DNA of 64,000 nt from JANPPS01 sp965246925 (GCA_965246925.1 OZ251994.1:3038001-3102000); one strand, 5' to 3'. Positions 16,768 to 25,955 are shown, counted from the first letter of the stretch. Notes: generated by a model not told the origin, from the letters alone. Program-made: numbers and translations.

Positions 16768-18572
16768 GCGCGGCCCTCTCCACCGACCGGCCGCATGACG
16801 TGCTGCGCCGGGTGTTTGGGTTTCCGGAGTTCCGGGGCCTCCAGGAAGCCGCGATCGACACCGTGGTGCAGGGCGGGGACGCGCTGGTGCTGATGCCCAC
16901 CGGCGGCGGCAAGAGCCTATGCTATCAAGTCCCCGCCCTCTGCCGCCCCGGCACCGCCATCGTCGTCTCCCCGCTCATCGCGCTCATGGACGATCAGGTC
17001 GCCGCCCTCCGCCAGCTCGGCATCTCCGCCGGCGCGCTTCACTCCGAGATCGAGCCCGAGGAGGCATCGGACACCGCCGGCAAACTCGCCAACGGCCTGC
17101 TCGACCTGCTATATGTCTCGCCCGAGCGCCTGCTCATGCCCGGCACCCTCGACCGCCTCTCCCGCATCGAGATCGCGCTGATCGCCATCGATGAGGCGCA
17201 TTGCGTGTCTGCCTGGGGGCATGAGTTCCGGCCCGAATACCGTGGCCTCGCCCGGCTGTCCCAGGTGTTCCCCGGCGTGCCCCGCATCGCGCTCACCGCC
17301 ACCGCCGACCCGCGTACCCGCATCGACATCCTGACCGCGCTGGGGATGGAGGAGGCCGCGGTGTTCAGCGCCAGCTTTCACCGCCCCAACCTGCATATCG
17401 CGGCCCAGGCCAAAATGGGTGAGACGTCGGAACTCCGCGCCTTCCTCGCCAAGCGCCGCGGCCAGGCCGGCATCGTCTATTGCAACAGCCGCGCTAAGAC
17501 CGAGCGCGTGGCAACCAAATTACAGGAGGACGGGTATATCGCCATCGCCTTCCACGCCGGCCTGTCGGCCATGGAAAAGCGCATGGCACTGACCCGGTTC
17601 CGCGGGGGTGAGGCGGTGGTCATGGTCGCTACCATCGCGTTCGGCATGGGGATCGATCGCCCCGACGTCCGCTTCGTCGTGCATCTCGATATGCCCGACA
17701 GCCCCGAGGGCTTCTACCAGCAGATCGGCCGCGCCGGGCGGGACGGGGACCGCGCGGACACCCTCTTGCTCTATGGCGGCGAAGACATCGCCCGCGCCCG
17801 GCACTGGCTGGCCCAATCCACCGCGCCCGAGCAGCAGCAGATCGTGATGCGGGAGCGGCTGGAGGCGATGATCTCGCTCACGGAAACCACGTCCTGCCGC
17901 ACCAAATCGCTGCTGGCCTGCTTCGGTGAAAACATGAACGGCGCCTGCGGTCACTGCGATTGCTGCACCAGACCGGTAGCCCTGTTCGACGGCACGGTCG
18001 CGGCGCAAAAGGTCCTGAGCGCCATCTACCGCACCGGCCAGCGCTTCGGCGCGTTACATATCGTCTCCGTCCTGCAAGGGCAGAAGACGCCGATGGTGGA
18101 AAAGCACGGCCACGCCAGCCTCAGCACCTTCGGCATCGGCGCCGACAAGCCGGCGGGCTTCTGGCGCGGCGTGATCCGCCAGCTCATCGCCCGCGGTGCG
18201 CTGCGCACCGAGAGCGGTGACTACGCCACGCTGGCCCTGGTGCCGGATGAGGCGCGTCCGATCCTGCGCAGCGAAACCACCGTCATGCTGCGCGAGGATG
18301 TCGAGCCGGTGCGGGCCGCGAAGGCCGACCGGGTGGTGACGCCGCCGGGTCAGGGCAGCCCGCTATTCGAAGCCCTGCGGGCCTGGCGCGCGGCGGAGGC
18401 CAAGAAGCAATCCGTGCCGCCTTACGTGATCTTCCATGACAGCGTGCTGCGCGAGATCGCCACCAACCGCCCGGCGACCCAGGCCAAGCTCGCCGAGGTG
18501 AAGGGCATGGGCGGTAGCAAGATCGCCCGCTACGGCGCGGCGCTGCTGGCAGTCGTGCGGGACGCGCCGTGA
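16764..18572 (+). CDS. recQ: ATP-dependent DNA helicase RecQ
   Basis: RecQ unwinds DNA 3' to 5' in recombination and repair. The 602-residue protein has helicase motifs LMPTGGGKSLCYQVPAL (Walker A), DEAHC, LTATAD and QIGRAGRDG. It has the RecQ-C zinc site C-x(n)-CGHCDCC, a winged helix, and a C-terminal HRDC domain from about 530 (PPYVIFHDSVLREIA). Length fits the E. coli protein (609). I chose GTG at 16764 since upstream codons are repeat-derived, but there is no clear ribosome binding site. A start at 16710 would add 18 residues from the 24-bp repeat. The stop overlaps galM. Confidence 0.95.
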   Translation: MSAALSTDRPHDVLRRVFGFPEFRGLQEAAIDTVVQGGDALVLMPTGGGKSLCYQVPALCRPGTAIVVSPLIALMDDQVAALRQLGISAGALHSEIEPEEASDTAGKLANGLLDLLYVSPERLLMPGTLDRLSRIEIALIAIDEAHCVSAWGHEFRPEYRGLARLSQVFPGVPRIALTATADPRTRIDILTALGMEEAAVFSASFHRPNLHIAAQAKMGETSELRAFLAKRRGQAGIVYCNSRAKTERVATKLQEDGYIAIAFHAGLSAMEKRMALTRFRGGEAVVMVATIAFGMGIDRPDVRFVVHLDMPDSPEGFYQQIGRAGRDGDRADTLLLYGGEDIARARHWLAQSTAPEQQQIVMRERLEAMISLTETTSCRTKSLLACFGENMNGACGHCDCCTRPVALFDGTVAAQKVLSAIYRTGQRFGALHIVSVLQGQKTPMVEKHGHASLSTFGIGADKPAGFWRGVIRQLIARGALRTESGDYATLALVPDEARPILRSETTVMLREDVEPVRAAKADRVVTPPGQGSPLFEALRAWRAAEAKKQSVPPYVIFHDSVLREIATNRPATQAKLAEVKGMGGSKIARYGAALLAVVRDAP

Positions 18573-19642
18573 CGGTCTGGGGGCATACCGAGGCCGGTGA
18601 GCCCGTGCACCGCTTTACCATCGCCACGGCCGGGATCGAGGCGGACATCATGACCTTTGGCGCCGCGATCACCGCGCTCCGCATCCCGGACCCGGCCGGC
18701 CGCGTCGCCAACATCGTGCTCGGCCTGCCCGATGTCGCGGCTTACGAGGCGCACAGCCCGCATTTTGGCGCCATCGCCGGACGCTACGCCAACCGCATCG
18801 CCCACGGGCGTTTCACGCTGGATGGTCAGGACTACCAGATCACCCGCAGCAACGGCGCCCATGCGCTGCACGGCGGCACCAAGGGCTTCGGCAAGCGCGT
18901 CTGGACCGTGGACGAAGCCGGACCGCAACGCCTAGTGCTGAGCTACATCAGCCCGGACGGCGAAGAGGGCTTCCCCGGCACCTTGCACGCCACCGTCACC
19001 TACACCGCCGAACCCGGCGCGCTACGCATCGGCTACACCGCCACTACCGACCGCCCCACGGTGCTGAACCTCACCAACCACAGCTACTTCAACCTCTCCG
19101 GCGAAGGCTCCGGCAGCATCCTAGGCCACATCCTAGAGATCCCTGCCGATCACTTTCTCCCAGTCGATCCCTCCATGATCCCCACCGGCGAACGCCGCCC
19201 CGTGACCGGCACTGCGTTCGACTTCCGCAGCCCCATCCCGATCGGCGCCCACATCCGGGACGGCGATCCACAGCTGGTGCACGGCCAGGGCTACGACCAT
19301 TGCTGGATCCTCGGCGACCCCACCCCCGAACCCCGCCCCGCCGCCCACCTGACCGACCCGGCCTCCGGCCGCAGCCTCACAGTCCTCACCACCGAACCCG
19401 GCGTGCAGGTCTATACCGGCAACCAACTGACCGCATCCCTGACCGGACCATCCGGGCGCGCCTACCGGCAGGGGGATGGTGTCTGCCTGGAAACCCAACA
19501 CTTCCCCGACACCCCGAACCAACCCACCTTTCCCGAAACCATTTTCCACCCCAACACAACCTTCCGCAGCACGACGATCTTCGACACCAACCCACACAGC
19601 GGAGCTATGACGCCCCCTGCCGCTGGCAAGCCTTTCCGATAA
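18569..19642 (+). CDS. galM: Aldose 1-epimerase (mutarotase)
   Basis: A 357-residue galactose mutarotase interconverting alpha and beta anomers of aldoses. Substrate-binding GRYANRIAHGRF near residue 70, catalytic His in LTNHSYFNLSG, the GYDHCWIL segment and the catalytic Glu in TTEPGVQVYTGN are all present. It starts with GTG inside the recQ stop (GTGA), so it is translationally coupled. The last ~15 codons run into a dispersed hairpin repeat beginning at 19631, so the true ancestral end was probably earlier. Confidence 0.92.
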   Translation: MTVWGHTEAGEPVHRFTIATAGIEADIMTFGAAITALRIPDPAGRVANIVLGLPDVAAYEAHSPHFGAIAGRYANRIAHGRFTLDGQDYQITRSNGAHALHGGTKGFGKRVWTVDEAGPQRLVLSYISPDGEEGFPGTLHATVTYTAEPGALRIGYTATTDRPTVLNLTNHSYFNLSGEGSGSILGHILEIPADHFLPVDPSMIPTGERRPVTGTAFDFRSPIPIGAHIRDGDPQLVHGQGYDHCWILGDPTPEPRPAAHLTDPASGRSLTVLTTEPGVQVYTGNQLTASLTGPSGRAYRQGDGVCLETQHFPDTPNQPTFPETIFHPNTTFRSTTIFDTNPHSGAMTPPAAGKPFR

Positions 19643-19668
19643 GATCGGAGAAGGTCGGGGTGAGGGTG
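19631..19668 (+). repeat. Dispersed hairpin repeat, GGTCGGGGTGAGGG type
   Basis: A stem formed by CTTTCCGAT and ATCGGAGAAGG is followed by TCGGGGTGAGGG. The same design (hairpin followed by CGGGGTGAGGG) recurs at 33336-33372 and three times at 61571-61874. It overlaps the end of galM and may serve as its transcript end. Confidence 0.75.
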
Positions 19669-19865
19669 GAAGCAACAAGCCCGCCCAAACCCATCGCGAA
19701 ACCAGCTGAGGCGAAACTCCTCCCCTGGCGAGCTCATCCTGCAACGAGCGCTGGACCGAGCGGGTGCTTGTCGCCGCCGGTCCCTGGTCGGGGTGCTGCT
19801 TCCCGACGGCGACGTCTCCCCCGTGGCCTGTGATCGATGGTCGCACATTGACCGAACGACCGTCA

Positions 19866-20318
19866 CTAAACGTGCCTGCTCTCGTGCCGTTCGGGTAGAT
19901 TTTCTCCCCTCTCGGCTTTAAACGAACCAGTTTCAGTCAAGGGGTTAACGAGCGGTGGGAGGGTGGTCACCTCGAATGCTCGCGCTTTGCTCTCCCAAAG
20001 ATAGGGAGTCCGGCACGCCGGGCACAGCGCATCCATGAGCCGGGCCAGCCGGTATTTATATCCAGGCCGGGAGTGCCGGGCGTGATGGGCCCATCGCTCC
20101 TTCTGGGCCAACTCCATCGAGGCCAGGCCCAGTATGATGCCGCAGTTTACGCACGGCATCGCCGCGATCACGGCCAGTTGCCGCCGTTTATCGCGCCTGT
20201 CCAGGAAGGACACGATGGGCAAGGTGATCGGCAGGGAGATCAACAGCACGATCAAGAGCAGCGGCACCGCCAGCCAAAGCGGCACCCACTCATAATGGCC
20301 GCGGCGTGTTCGTTTCAT
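19866..20318 (-). CDS. Hypothetical membrane protein with two Cys-pair motifs
   Basis: I do not recognise this 150-residue protein. One strong hydrophobic segment (WLAVPLLLIVLLISLPITLP) lies at residues 13-35. The cytoplasmic-looking remainder carries CVNC and CPAC, spaced about 50 residues apart, which could bind one zinc ion as a ribbon. It is basic around the membrane segment and ends in a polar tail. ATG 20318 lacks a clear ribosome binding site; in-frame ATGs at 20387 and 20444 would add residues without obvious features and overlap the divergent promoter region. The 223 bp before the end of galM hold only the hairpin repeat. Confidence 0.55.
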   Translation of the reverse strand: MKRTRRGHYEWVPLWLAVPLLLIVLLISLPITLPIVSFLDRRDKRRQLAVIAAMPCVNCGIILGLASMELAQKERWAHHARHSRPGYKYRLARLMDALCPACRTPYLWESKARAFEVTTLPPLVNPLTETGSFKAERGENLPERHESRHV

Positions 20319-20413
20319 ACCGGGCACGTAGGGCGGATAAGCCCTTCGCGCCACCCGCCTAGACTGGTCAAAGTGCGCGAACTGCATACACTCATTGCGA
20401 AAAGGAGGCGCGC

Positions 20414-20947
20414 GTGCCCGAGGAAGCGCAGAGTTCCGACCCACACGCAGCGAACCCGCGGATCGTCTGGCCCGCTGGGCACCGGCCTGACACGGCTCGG
20501 GTGTTTGCCCAGAACAGCATTGAGGTCGCCGCGCCGCCGGACCGGGTTTGGACCACGCTGATCGATTGCACGGCGTGGCCGCGCTGGTATCGCCACTGCA
20601 GCGGCGTTTCCATGCTGAAAGGCGGCGACCAGCTCGGACCCGGCGCCCAGTTCCGGTTCAAGACGCTGGGCTTCTGGTTCGAACCGGCCGTCGATACGTT
20701 CGAGCCGAAGCGGATGCTCGTCTGGTCGGCCAAGGGACCCGCCGGCGCGAGCGGCGCCCATGCCTGGCTGATCGAGCCCACCCCGGCCGGGTGCCGGGTG
20801 ATCACGGAGGAGGTGCAGCAGGGAGCGCTGCTGATCTTATTGCAGGGTCGCATGCGCCGCCAGTTGCTCGGCGCGCACGCGGACTGGCTGCGCGGCCTGA
20901 AGGCGCTGGCGGAGGGCGGGCTCAGCCCCGCTGCAGGAAGCGGCTGA
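20414..20947 (+). CDS. SRPBCC (polyketide cyclase/dehydrase) family protein
   Basis: This 177-residue protein has a START-like fold signature: SIEVAAPPDRVWTTLIDCTAWPRWY, then GAQFRFKTLGFWFEP and a long C-terminal helix. SRPBCC domains bind hydrophobic ligands; the ligand here is unknown. GTG at 20414 follows a perfect AGGAGG (20403-20408). Its 3' end overlaps mntR on the other strand by 26 bp, so transcripts converge. No other gene in the immediate context explains its role. Confidence 0.75.
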   Translation: MPEEAQSSDPHAANPRIVWPAGHRPDTARVFAQNSIEVAAPPDRVWTTLIDCTAWPRWYRHCSGVSMLKGGDQLGPGAQFRFKTLGFWFEPAVDTFEPKRMLVWSAKGPAGASGAHAWLIEPTPAGCRVITEEVQQGALLILLQGRMRRQLLGAHADWLRGLKALAEGGLSPAAGSG

Positions 20948-21347
20948 ACGCCTCGAGCGTCGCCTCGCTCACGTGGTGCTCGATCCCCTCGGCGTCCTGC
21001 TCGGCGTGCTCGGCCGCCACCCCCACGGCCATCAGCAAATCCACCACCAGCCGGTGCCGGGCCCGCACGCGGCCGGCCAGCGCCTGGCCGGCCTCGGTCA
21101 GGAACACGCCGCGGTAGGGGCGGGCGGTGGCCAGGCCCTCCCGCTTTAACCGGCCGATCGCCTTGATGGCGGTGGCGTGGCTCACGCCCAGGCGCCGGGC
21201 GATGTCGGTTGGGCGCGCCTCCCCCTCGGCGGTCAGCAGATCGGCGATCAGCTCGGCATAATCCTCCAGCACGGCCGCGGACTGCGCCGTGCGGGCCGCG
21301 CCAAACCGCCGGGCCTGGGTCGGCGCGGCCGGCAGCGTCCCGCTCAT
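20922..21347 (-). CDS. mntR: Manganese-responsive transcriptional regulator MntR (DtxR family)
   Basis: A 141-residue DtxR-family repressor. A winged helix at about 30-85 contains RPTDIARRLGVSHATAIKAIGRL and PYRGVFLTEAGQAL. The metal-binding and dimerisation helices follow with RHRLVVDLLMAVGV, AEQDAEGIEHHVSEATLEAF; Glu, His and His here match metal ligands of MntR. There is no SH3-like domain, as usual for MntR. ATG 21347 overlaps the mntH stop (ATGA), which ties its translation to the transporter it most likely represses. A palindrome overlapping the mntH promoter is the likely operator. Confidence 0.9.
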   Translation of the reverse strand: MSGTLPAAPTQARRFGAARTAQSAAVLEDYAELIADLLTAEGEARPTDIARRLGVSHATAIKAIGRLKREGLATARPYRGVFLTEAGQALAGRVRARHRLVVDLLMAVGVAAEHAEQDAEGIEHHVSEATLEAFSRFLQRG

Positions 21348-22687
21348 GTCAGCACGTCCCATATCAGCTTGCCGTTCAACGCCAAGATCACCCCCGCCAC
21401 CGCGCATGCGAGCCCGAGCGTCGCCGGGCGGATCGCGAACACGCCCATCCTACGCCGGTCCGCCACGAACCACACCAGCGGAATGACCGCAAACGGCAGC
21501 TGCATCGACAGCACCACCTGGCTCAGCACCAGCAGCTTCGCCGTCCCGCCCTCCCCATAGATATAGGTGACGATCACGACCGGGATGATCGCCAGCCCCC
21601 GCGTCAACAGCCGGCGGGCCCAGGGCGGGATGGTCAGGCGGAGAAATCCCTCCATCACCACCTGCCCGGCCAAGGTCGCGGTCAAGGTCGAGTTCACGCC
21701 GGACGCCAGCAGCGCCACGCCGAACAAGGCGGAGGCGAACCCCGCGCCCAGCAACGGGCTCAGCAGCTCATAAGCCTGCCCGATCTCGGCCACATCCTCG
21801 TGCCCGGTGCCGTGAAACACGCTGGCGGCCACAATCAGGATCCCCGCGTTCACGAACAGCGCCAGGGTCAGCGCGATGCTGCTGTCCCACGTCGCCCAGC
21901 GGATCGCCGCCCGGCGCCCGGGCTCGTCCGGCTGGAACGCCCGGGTCTGCACGATGCTGGAATGCAGATAGAGGTTATGCGGCATCACCGTAGCACCGAT
22001 GATGCCGATGGCGACGTAGAGCATGCCGGGCCGGGTCAGGATCTCCTGGCGCGGGATGAACCCGGCCAGAATGGCATGCAGGCTGGGCTGGGCAAGCGCG
22101 ATCTCGATCCCGAAGCACAGCGCGATCAGCAGCAGCAGCGCGACCACGAACGCCTCGAGCCAGCGGAACCCCCGCTGCATCATCATCAGCACGAAGAATG
22201 CATCGAGCGCGGTGAGGACGGCGCCCAGCACCAAGGGAATGCCGAACAGCAACTGTAGCGCGATGGCGGTGCCGATCACCTCGGCCAAATCGCAGGCGAT
22301 GATCGCCAGCTCGCACGCCAGCCAGAGCACGAGGGTCACCGGCCGCGGGAAGCTATCCCGGCACGCCTGCGCCAGGTCCCGCCCGGTGGCGATGCCGAGC
22401 CGGGCCGACAGCGCCTGTAGCAGCACGGCCATGAGGTTGGACAGCAGGATTACCGACAGCAGCGCCATGCCGAACTGCGCGCCCCCCGCGATATCCGTCG
22501 CCCAGTTGCCGGGGTCCATATACCCCACCGAAATCAGGTAGCCCGGCCCGGCGAACGCCAGCAGCTGCCGGATCCAGGACCCGCCGCGGGGCACGCTGAC
22601 GCTGCCATGCACGTCCGGCAGGCTGTCGGTCTGAACCCCCTCGGCGGCGAAGCGCCAGGCGGCACGGGGTGGAAGCAAGTCGGCCAT
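21344..22687 (-). CDS. mntH: Proton-coupled manganese transporter MntH (Nramp)
   Basis: A 447-residue inner-membrane Nramp protein with about 11 helices that imports Mn(II) with protons. The metal-binding motif of helix 1 is present as DPGNWATDIAGG and helix 6 as MPHNLYLHSS. GSVNSTLT-like VNSTLTATLAGQ follows in helix 8. It begins with ATG 22687 and is first in a two-gene operon with mntR. A sigma70-like promoter and palindromic operator lie 55-85 bp upstream. Confidence 0.95.
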   Translation of the reverse strand: MADLLPPRAAWRFAAEGVQTDSLPDVHGSVSVPRGGSWIRQLLAFAGPGYLISVGYMDPGNWATDIAGGAQFGMALLSVILLSNLMAVLLQALSARLGIATGRDLAQACRDSFPRPVTLVLWLACELAIIACDLAEVIGTAIALQLLFGIPLVLGAVLTALDAFFVLMMMQRGFRWLEAFVVALLLLIALCFGIEIALAQPSLHAILAGFIPRQEILTRPGMLYVAIGIIGATVMPHNLYLHSSIVQTRAFQPDEPGRRAAIRWATWDSSIALTLALFVNAGILIVAASVFHGTGHEDVAEIGQAYELLSPLLGAGFASALFGVALLASGVNSTLTATLAGQVVMEGFLRLTIPPWARRLLTRGLAIIPVVIVTYIYGEGGTAKLLVLSQVVLSMQLPFAVIPLVWFVADRRRMGVFAIRPATLGLACAVAGVILALNGKLIWDVLT

Positions 22688-22726
22688 TCAGGTCCCGGGG
22701 CTAGAGTATCAGGTGCATGCTCGAAA

Positions 22727-22744
22727 ATGCAGCCATGGCTACAT
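22727..22744 (-). promoter_or_regulatory. Palindromic operator of mntH-mntR (candidate MntR box)
   Basis: An 18-bp inverted repeat, ATGYAGCC-AT-GGCTRCAT, is perfect except for one position. It overlaps the -10 element of the mntH promoter. Its half-site resembles the enterobacterial MntR box (ACATAGC/GCTATGT). Location and the coupled mntR gene support repression by Mn-MntR. Confidence 0.7.
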
Positions 22745-22770
22745 TATAGGGCCTGCACCAACGCAGGCAA
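22743..22770 (-). promoter_or_regulatory. Sigma70-like promoter of mntH
   Basis: On the minus strand TTGCCT (22770-22765) and TATAAT (22748-22743) are separated by 16 bp. A small hairpin (GCCTGC/GCAGGC, 22751-22768) lies between them. No other promoter candidate is better in this gap. Confidence 0.65.
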
Positions 22771-22868
22771 GAAGTGCTTGCTGCGAAGGCGACAGATACC
22801 CACACTGGAGGATCACCTCCCGAGTCACCCGCCAAAATCCCACCCGTGGTATTAAGCTTGCCCGGCCA

Positions 22869-22884
22869 GAACTAGATGTAGTAG
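22869..22884 (+). promoter_or_regulatory. Candidate NrdR box upstream of nrdA
   Basis: The core CTAGATGTAG (22872-22881) fits 8 of 10 positions of the NrdR consensus core CwAtATaTwG. The outer bases fit poorly. NrdR boxes usually come in pairs, and I see only one here, 60 bp before the start of nrdA. It is a weak but well placed candidate. Confidence 0.4.
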
Positions 22885-22945
22885 GCTCTGAAAAATGCCG
22901 ACCCGGCCCGTCCGCGGCCCGGCGATCCCAGCAGGAGACAGGATT

Positions 22946-24796
22946 TTGCTCGACGCAGTGCAGATGCAGGGACGCCATCAGGTCCGCGTGGACCGCAGCC
23001 GGGATGCGCTGCTGACCGATTTCGGCCGCGCCACGCTGGATGACCGCTACCTTATGCCCGGCGAGAGCTATCAGGACCTGTTCGCCCGCGTCGCCTCCTA
23101 CTACGGCGATGATACCGCCCATGCGCAGCGCATCTACGACTACATCAGCAAGATGTGGTTCATGCCCGCGACTCCGGTGCTGTCCAACGGCGGCACCTCC
23201 CGCGGCCTGCCGATCTCCTGCTTCCTGAACGAGGCGTCCGATAGCCTGGACGGCATCGTCGGCCTGTGGAACGAGAACGTTTGGCTCGCCTCCAAGGGCG
23301 GTGGCATCGGCTCGTACTGGGGCAATCTCCGCTCGATCGGCGAGAAAGTCGGCATGAACGGCAAGACGTCGGGAGTGATCCCGTTCATCCGCGTGATGGA
23401 CAGCCTGACCCTCGCCATCTCCCAGGGCTCGCTACGCCGCGGCTCGGCCGCAGTCTATCTGCCGATCTCGCACCCCGAGGTCGAGGAGTTCACCGAACTG
23501 CGCCGCCCGACCGGTGGGGACCCGAACCGCAAGGCGCTCAACCTGCACCACGGCATCCTCATCTCCGACAAGTTCATGCGCGCCGTGGAAGCAGACGAGC
23601 AATGGGCCTTCACCTCCCCCAAGGACGGCGCCCACGTGCGGCAAGTCAGCGCGCGTAATCTGTGGATCCGCATCCTGACGGCCCGGATCGAAACCGGCGA
23701 GCCCTACATCGTCTTTTCGGACCACGTGAACAACGCGCGGCCGGATCACCACAAGCTGGCGGGCCTGGAAGTCAAGACCAGCAATCTATGCAGTGAGATC
23801 ACGCTGCCGACCGGTATCGATCAGCACGGCAAGCAACGCACCGCCGTGTGCTGCTTGGCCTCACTCAACCTCGAATCCTGGCTCGAGTGGAAGGACCATC
23901 CGCTGTTGATCGAGGATGTGATGCGCTTCCTCGACAACGTGCTGCAGGACTTCATCGACCGCGCGCCGGAGGGGATGGAGCGCGCCAAGTACTCGGCCAT
24001 GCGCGAGCGGTCGGTCGGCCTGGGCGTCATGGGCTTCCACAGCTTCCTGCAATCGCAGAACGTCCCGTTCGAGGGCGTGGTCGCCAAGGTGTGGAACATA
24101 CGTATGTTCAAGCACATCCGCACCCAGGCCGATCAAGCGAGCCGCATGCTGGCCGAGGAGCGCGGCGCCTGCCCGGACGCCGAGGAGTATGGCATCATGG
24201 AGCGCTTCTCCAACAAGATGGCGATCGCCCCCACCGCCAGCATCAGCATCATCGCCGGCAATACCAGCCCGGGGATCGAGCCGATCGCCGCGAACGTGTT
24301 CCTGCAGAAGACGCTGTCCGGCAGCTTCACCGTGCGCAACCGGCATCTGCAGGTGCTGCTGGCGGAAAAGGGCCAGGATACCGACGCGGTCTGGTCCAGC
24401 ATCACCATCAACAAGGGCAGCGTCCAGCATCTGGATTTCCTCACCGAGCAAGAAAAGGCCGTGTACAGAACAGCGTTCGAGCTGGATCAGCGCTGGGTCG
24501 TGGAGCATGCAGCCGACCGCACGCCCTATATCTGCCAGAGCCAGTCGGTTAACCTGTTCCTGCCGGCCAACGTGCATAAGCGTGACTTGCATCAGATCCA
24601 CTTCCTGGCTTGGAAGCGGGGCGTGAAGTCGCTGTATTACTGCCGCAGCCTATCGATCCAGCGGGCGGACAACGTGAGCGAAAAGGTCGTGCGCCCGGAC
24701 GAAATGGCGACGGCCGCACCGAACGACACCGGACGCATGTCCCTTGCCGGGGCGTCCAAGCCGAACAACTACGAAGAATGCCTAGCGTGCCAGTAG
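22946..24796 (+). CDS. nrdA: Class I ribonucleotide reductase large subunit NrdA, no ATP cone
   Basis: NrdA reduces ribonucleoside diphosphates using a radical from NrdB. This form has 616 residues against about 760 in E. coli; it begins close to the catalytic domain (LTDFGRATLDDRY), so the N-terminal ATP cone is absent. Active-site residues are visible: LPISCFLNEASDS (redox Cys), NLCSEITLP (Asn, radical Cys, Glu), VCCLASLNL (second redox Cys), the radical-relay pair in SLYYCRS and a C-terminal EECLACQ. TTG 22946 has AGGAG 8 nt upstream, unlike the in-frame ATG at 22895. It is followed 16 bp later by nrdB. Confidence 0.93.
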   Translation: MLDAVQMQGRHQVRVDRSRDALLTDFGRATLDDRYLMPGESYQDLFARVASYYGDDTAHAQRIYDYISKMWFMPATPVLSNGGTSRGLPISCFLNEASDSLDGIVGLWNENVWLASKGGGIGSYWGNLRSIGEKVGMNGKTSGVIPFIRVMDSLTLAISQGSLRRGSAAVYLPISHPEVEEFTELRRPTGGDPNRKALNLHHGILISDKFMRAVEADEQWAFTSPKDGAHVRQVSARNLWIRILTARIETGEPYIVFSDHVNNARPDHHKLAGLEVKTSNLCSEITLPTGIDQHGKQRTAVCCLASLNLESWLEWKDHPLLIEDVMRFLDNVLQDFIDRAPEGMERAKYSAMRERSVGLGVMGFHSFLQSQNVPFEGVVAKVWNIRMFKHIRTQADQASRMLAEERGACPDAEEYGIMERFSNKMAIAPTASISIIAGNTSPGIEPIAANVFLQKTLSGSFTVRNRHLQVLLAEKGQDTDAVWSSITINKGSVQHLDFLTEQEKAVYRTAFELDQRWVVEHAADRTPYICQSQSVNLFLPANVHKRDLHQIHFLAWKRGVKSLYYCRSLSIQRADNVSEKVVRPDEMATAAPNDTGRMSLAGASKPNNYEECLACQ

Positions 24797-24812
24797 GCGA
24801 CAGGAGATCATG

Positions 24813-25865
24813 ATGGACGGAATGATGCCGCGCGACCAACCGAAGCGCTTCGACCTGCTGACGGAGAACCCGGTTTACAAGCCGTTCCGCTACCCCTGGG
24901 CCTACGAGGCGTGGCTCACGCAGCAGCGCGTGCATTGGCTGCCGGAGGAGGTCCCGCTCGCCGACGACGTGAAGGATTGGCACAAGAACCTGACCGGCGC
25001 CGAGCAGAACCTGCTCACCCAAATATTCCGCTTCTTCACCCAGGCCGATGTCGAGGTGAACAACTGCTACATGAAGCACTACAGCCAGGTCTTCAAGCCG
25101 ACCGAAGTGCTCATGATGTTGTCCGCCTTCAGCAATAGCGAGACGATCCATGTGGCAGCCTACAGCCACCTGCTCGACACCATTGGCATGCCCGAACTCG
25201 AATACTCGGCCTTCCTCGAATACAAGGAGATGAAGGACAAGTTCGACTACATGCAGACCTTCCGCGTGGACAGCAAGCATGAGATCGCCAAGACGCTGGC
25301 AGCCTTCGGCGCGTTTACCGAAGGGCTGCAGCTCTTCGCGTCCTTCGCCATCCTGCTGAACTTCCCGCGCTTCAACAAGATGAAGGGCATGGGGCAGGTC
25401 GTGTCCTGGTCGGTCCGGGACGAAACGCTGCACTGCCTGTCGGTGATCCGGCTCTTCCGCACGTTCGTGCAGGAAAATCCCGAGATCTGGACCGAAAACC
25501 TCAAGCAGGAACTCTACGAAACCTGCCAAACCATCGTGCATCACGAAGACGCCTTTATCGACCTCGCCTTCGAACAGGGCCCAATAGAGGGCCTGAACGC
25601 GGCGCAGGTGAAAAACTATATCCGCTATATCGCTGACCGCCGCCTAATGCAGCTCGGCCTCAATGAGCTGTTCCACGTCAAAGAAAACCCACTCCCCTGG
25701 CTGGACGACATGCTGAATGCGGTCGAGCACGCCAATTTTTTCGAGAACCGTGCGACTGAATACAGTAGGGCGTCCACTCTCGGCACATGGGAGGAGGCTT
25801 TCGCTGTGAACGTCTTCGAAACCCAACAGCCGCAAGGAGAAATCAATTTAGTCACACAATCGTGA
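24813..25865 (+). CDS. nrdB: Class I ribonucleotide reductase small subunit NrdB
   Basis: NrdB (350 residues) carries the di-iron tyrosyl radical cofactor. Ligand motifs: Asp in FTQADVEVNN, Glu and His in SNSETIHVAAYSH, where the Tyr is the likely radical residue, Glu in FTEGLQLFASF, and Glu/His in SVRDETLHCLSV. This is the usual pattern of a tyrosyl-radical protein. No ATP cone is present at the N-terminus, so the enzyme pair has no cone at all. AGGAG at 24802-24806 suits ATG 24813 better than ATG 24810. It forms an operon with nrdA. Confidence 0.94.
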   Translation: MDGMMPRDQPKRFDLLTENPVYKPFRYPWAYEAWLTQQRVHWLPEEVPLADDVKDWHKNLTGAEQNLLTQIFRFFTQADVEVNNCYMKHYSQVFKPTEVLMMLSAFSNSETIHVAAYSHLLDTIGMPELEYSAFLEYKEMKDKFDYMQTFRVDSKHEIAKTLAAFGAFTEGLQLFASFAILLNFPRFNKMKGMGQVVSWSVRDETLHCLSVIRLFRTFVQENPEIWTENLKQELYETCQTIVHHEDAFIDLAFEQGPIEGLNAAQVKNYIRYIADRRLMQLGLNELFHVKENPLPWLDDMLNAVEHANFFENRATEYSRASTLGTWEEAFAVNVFETQQPQGEINLVTQS

Positions 25866-25955
25866 AATCGTAAGTAGCGGTTGCGCAGGGGCTGTTCGTT
25901 TGCGAAGATGCAACTATAGCTTGTCGCTAGTAAACGTTTGGCGGGAGTTTTGGTA

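Noticed and set aside
21209..22258. 349-codon plus-strand frame over mntH
   Set aside because: Gln/Arg/His-rich noise opposite a conserved Nramp transporter.
22688..22945. A manganese riboswitch (yybP-ykoY type) upstream of mntH
   Set aside because: The leader from the promoter to the start is only about 55 nt and I see no paired stem layout of that class; the palindromic operator explains control better.
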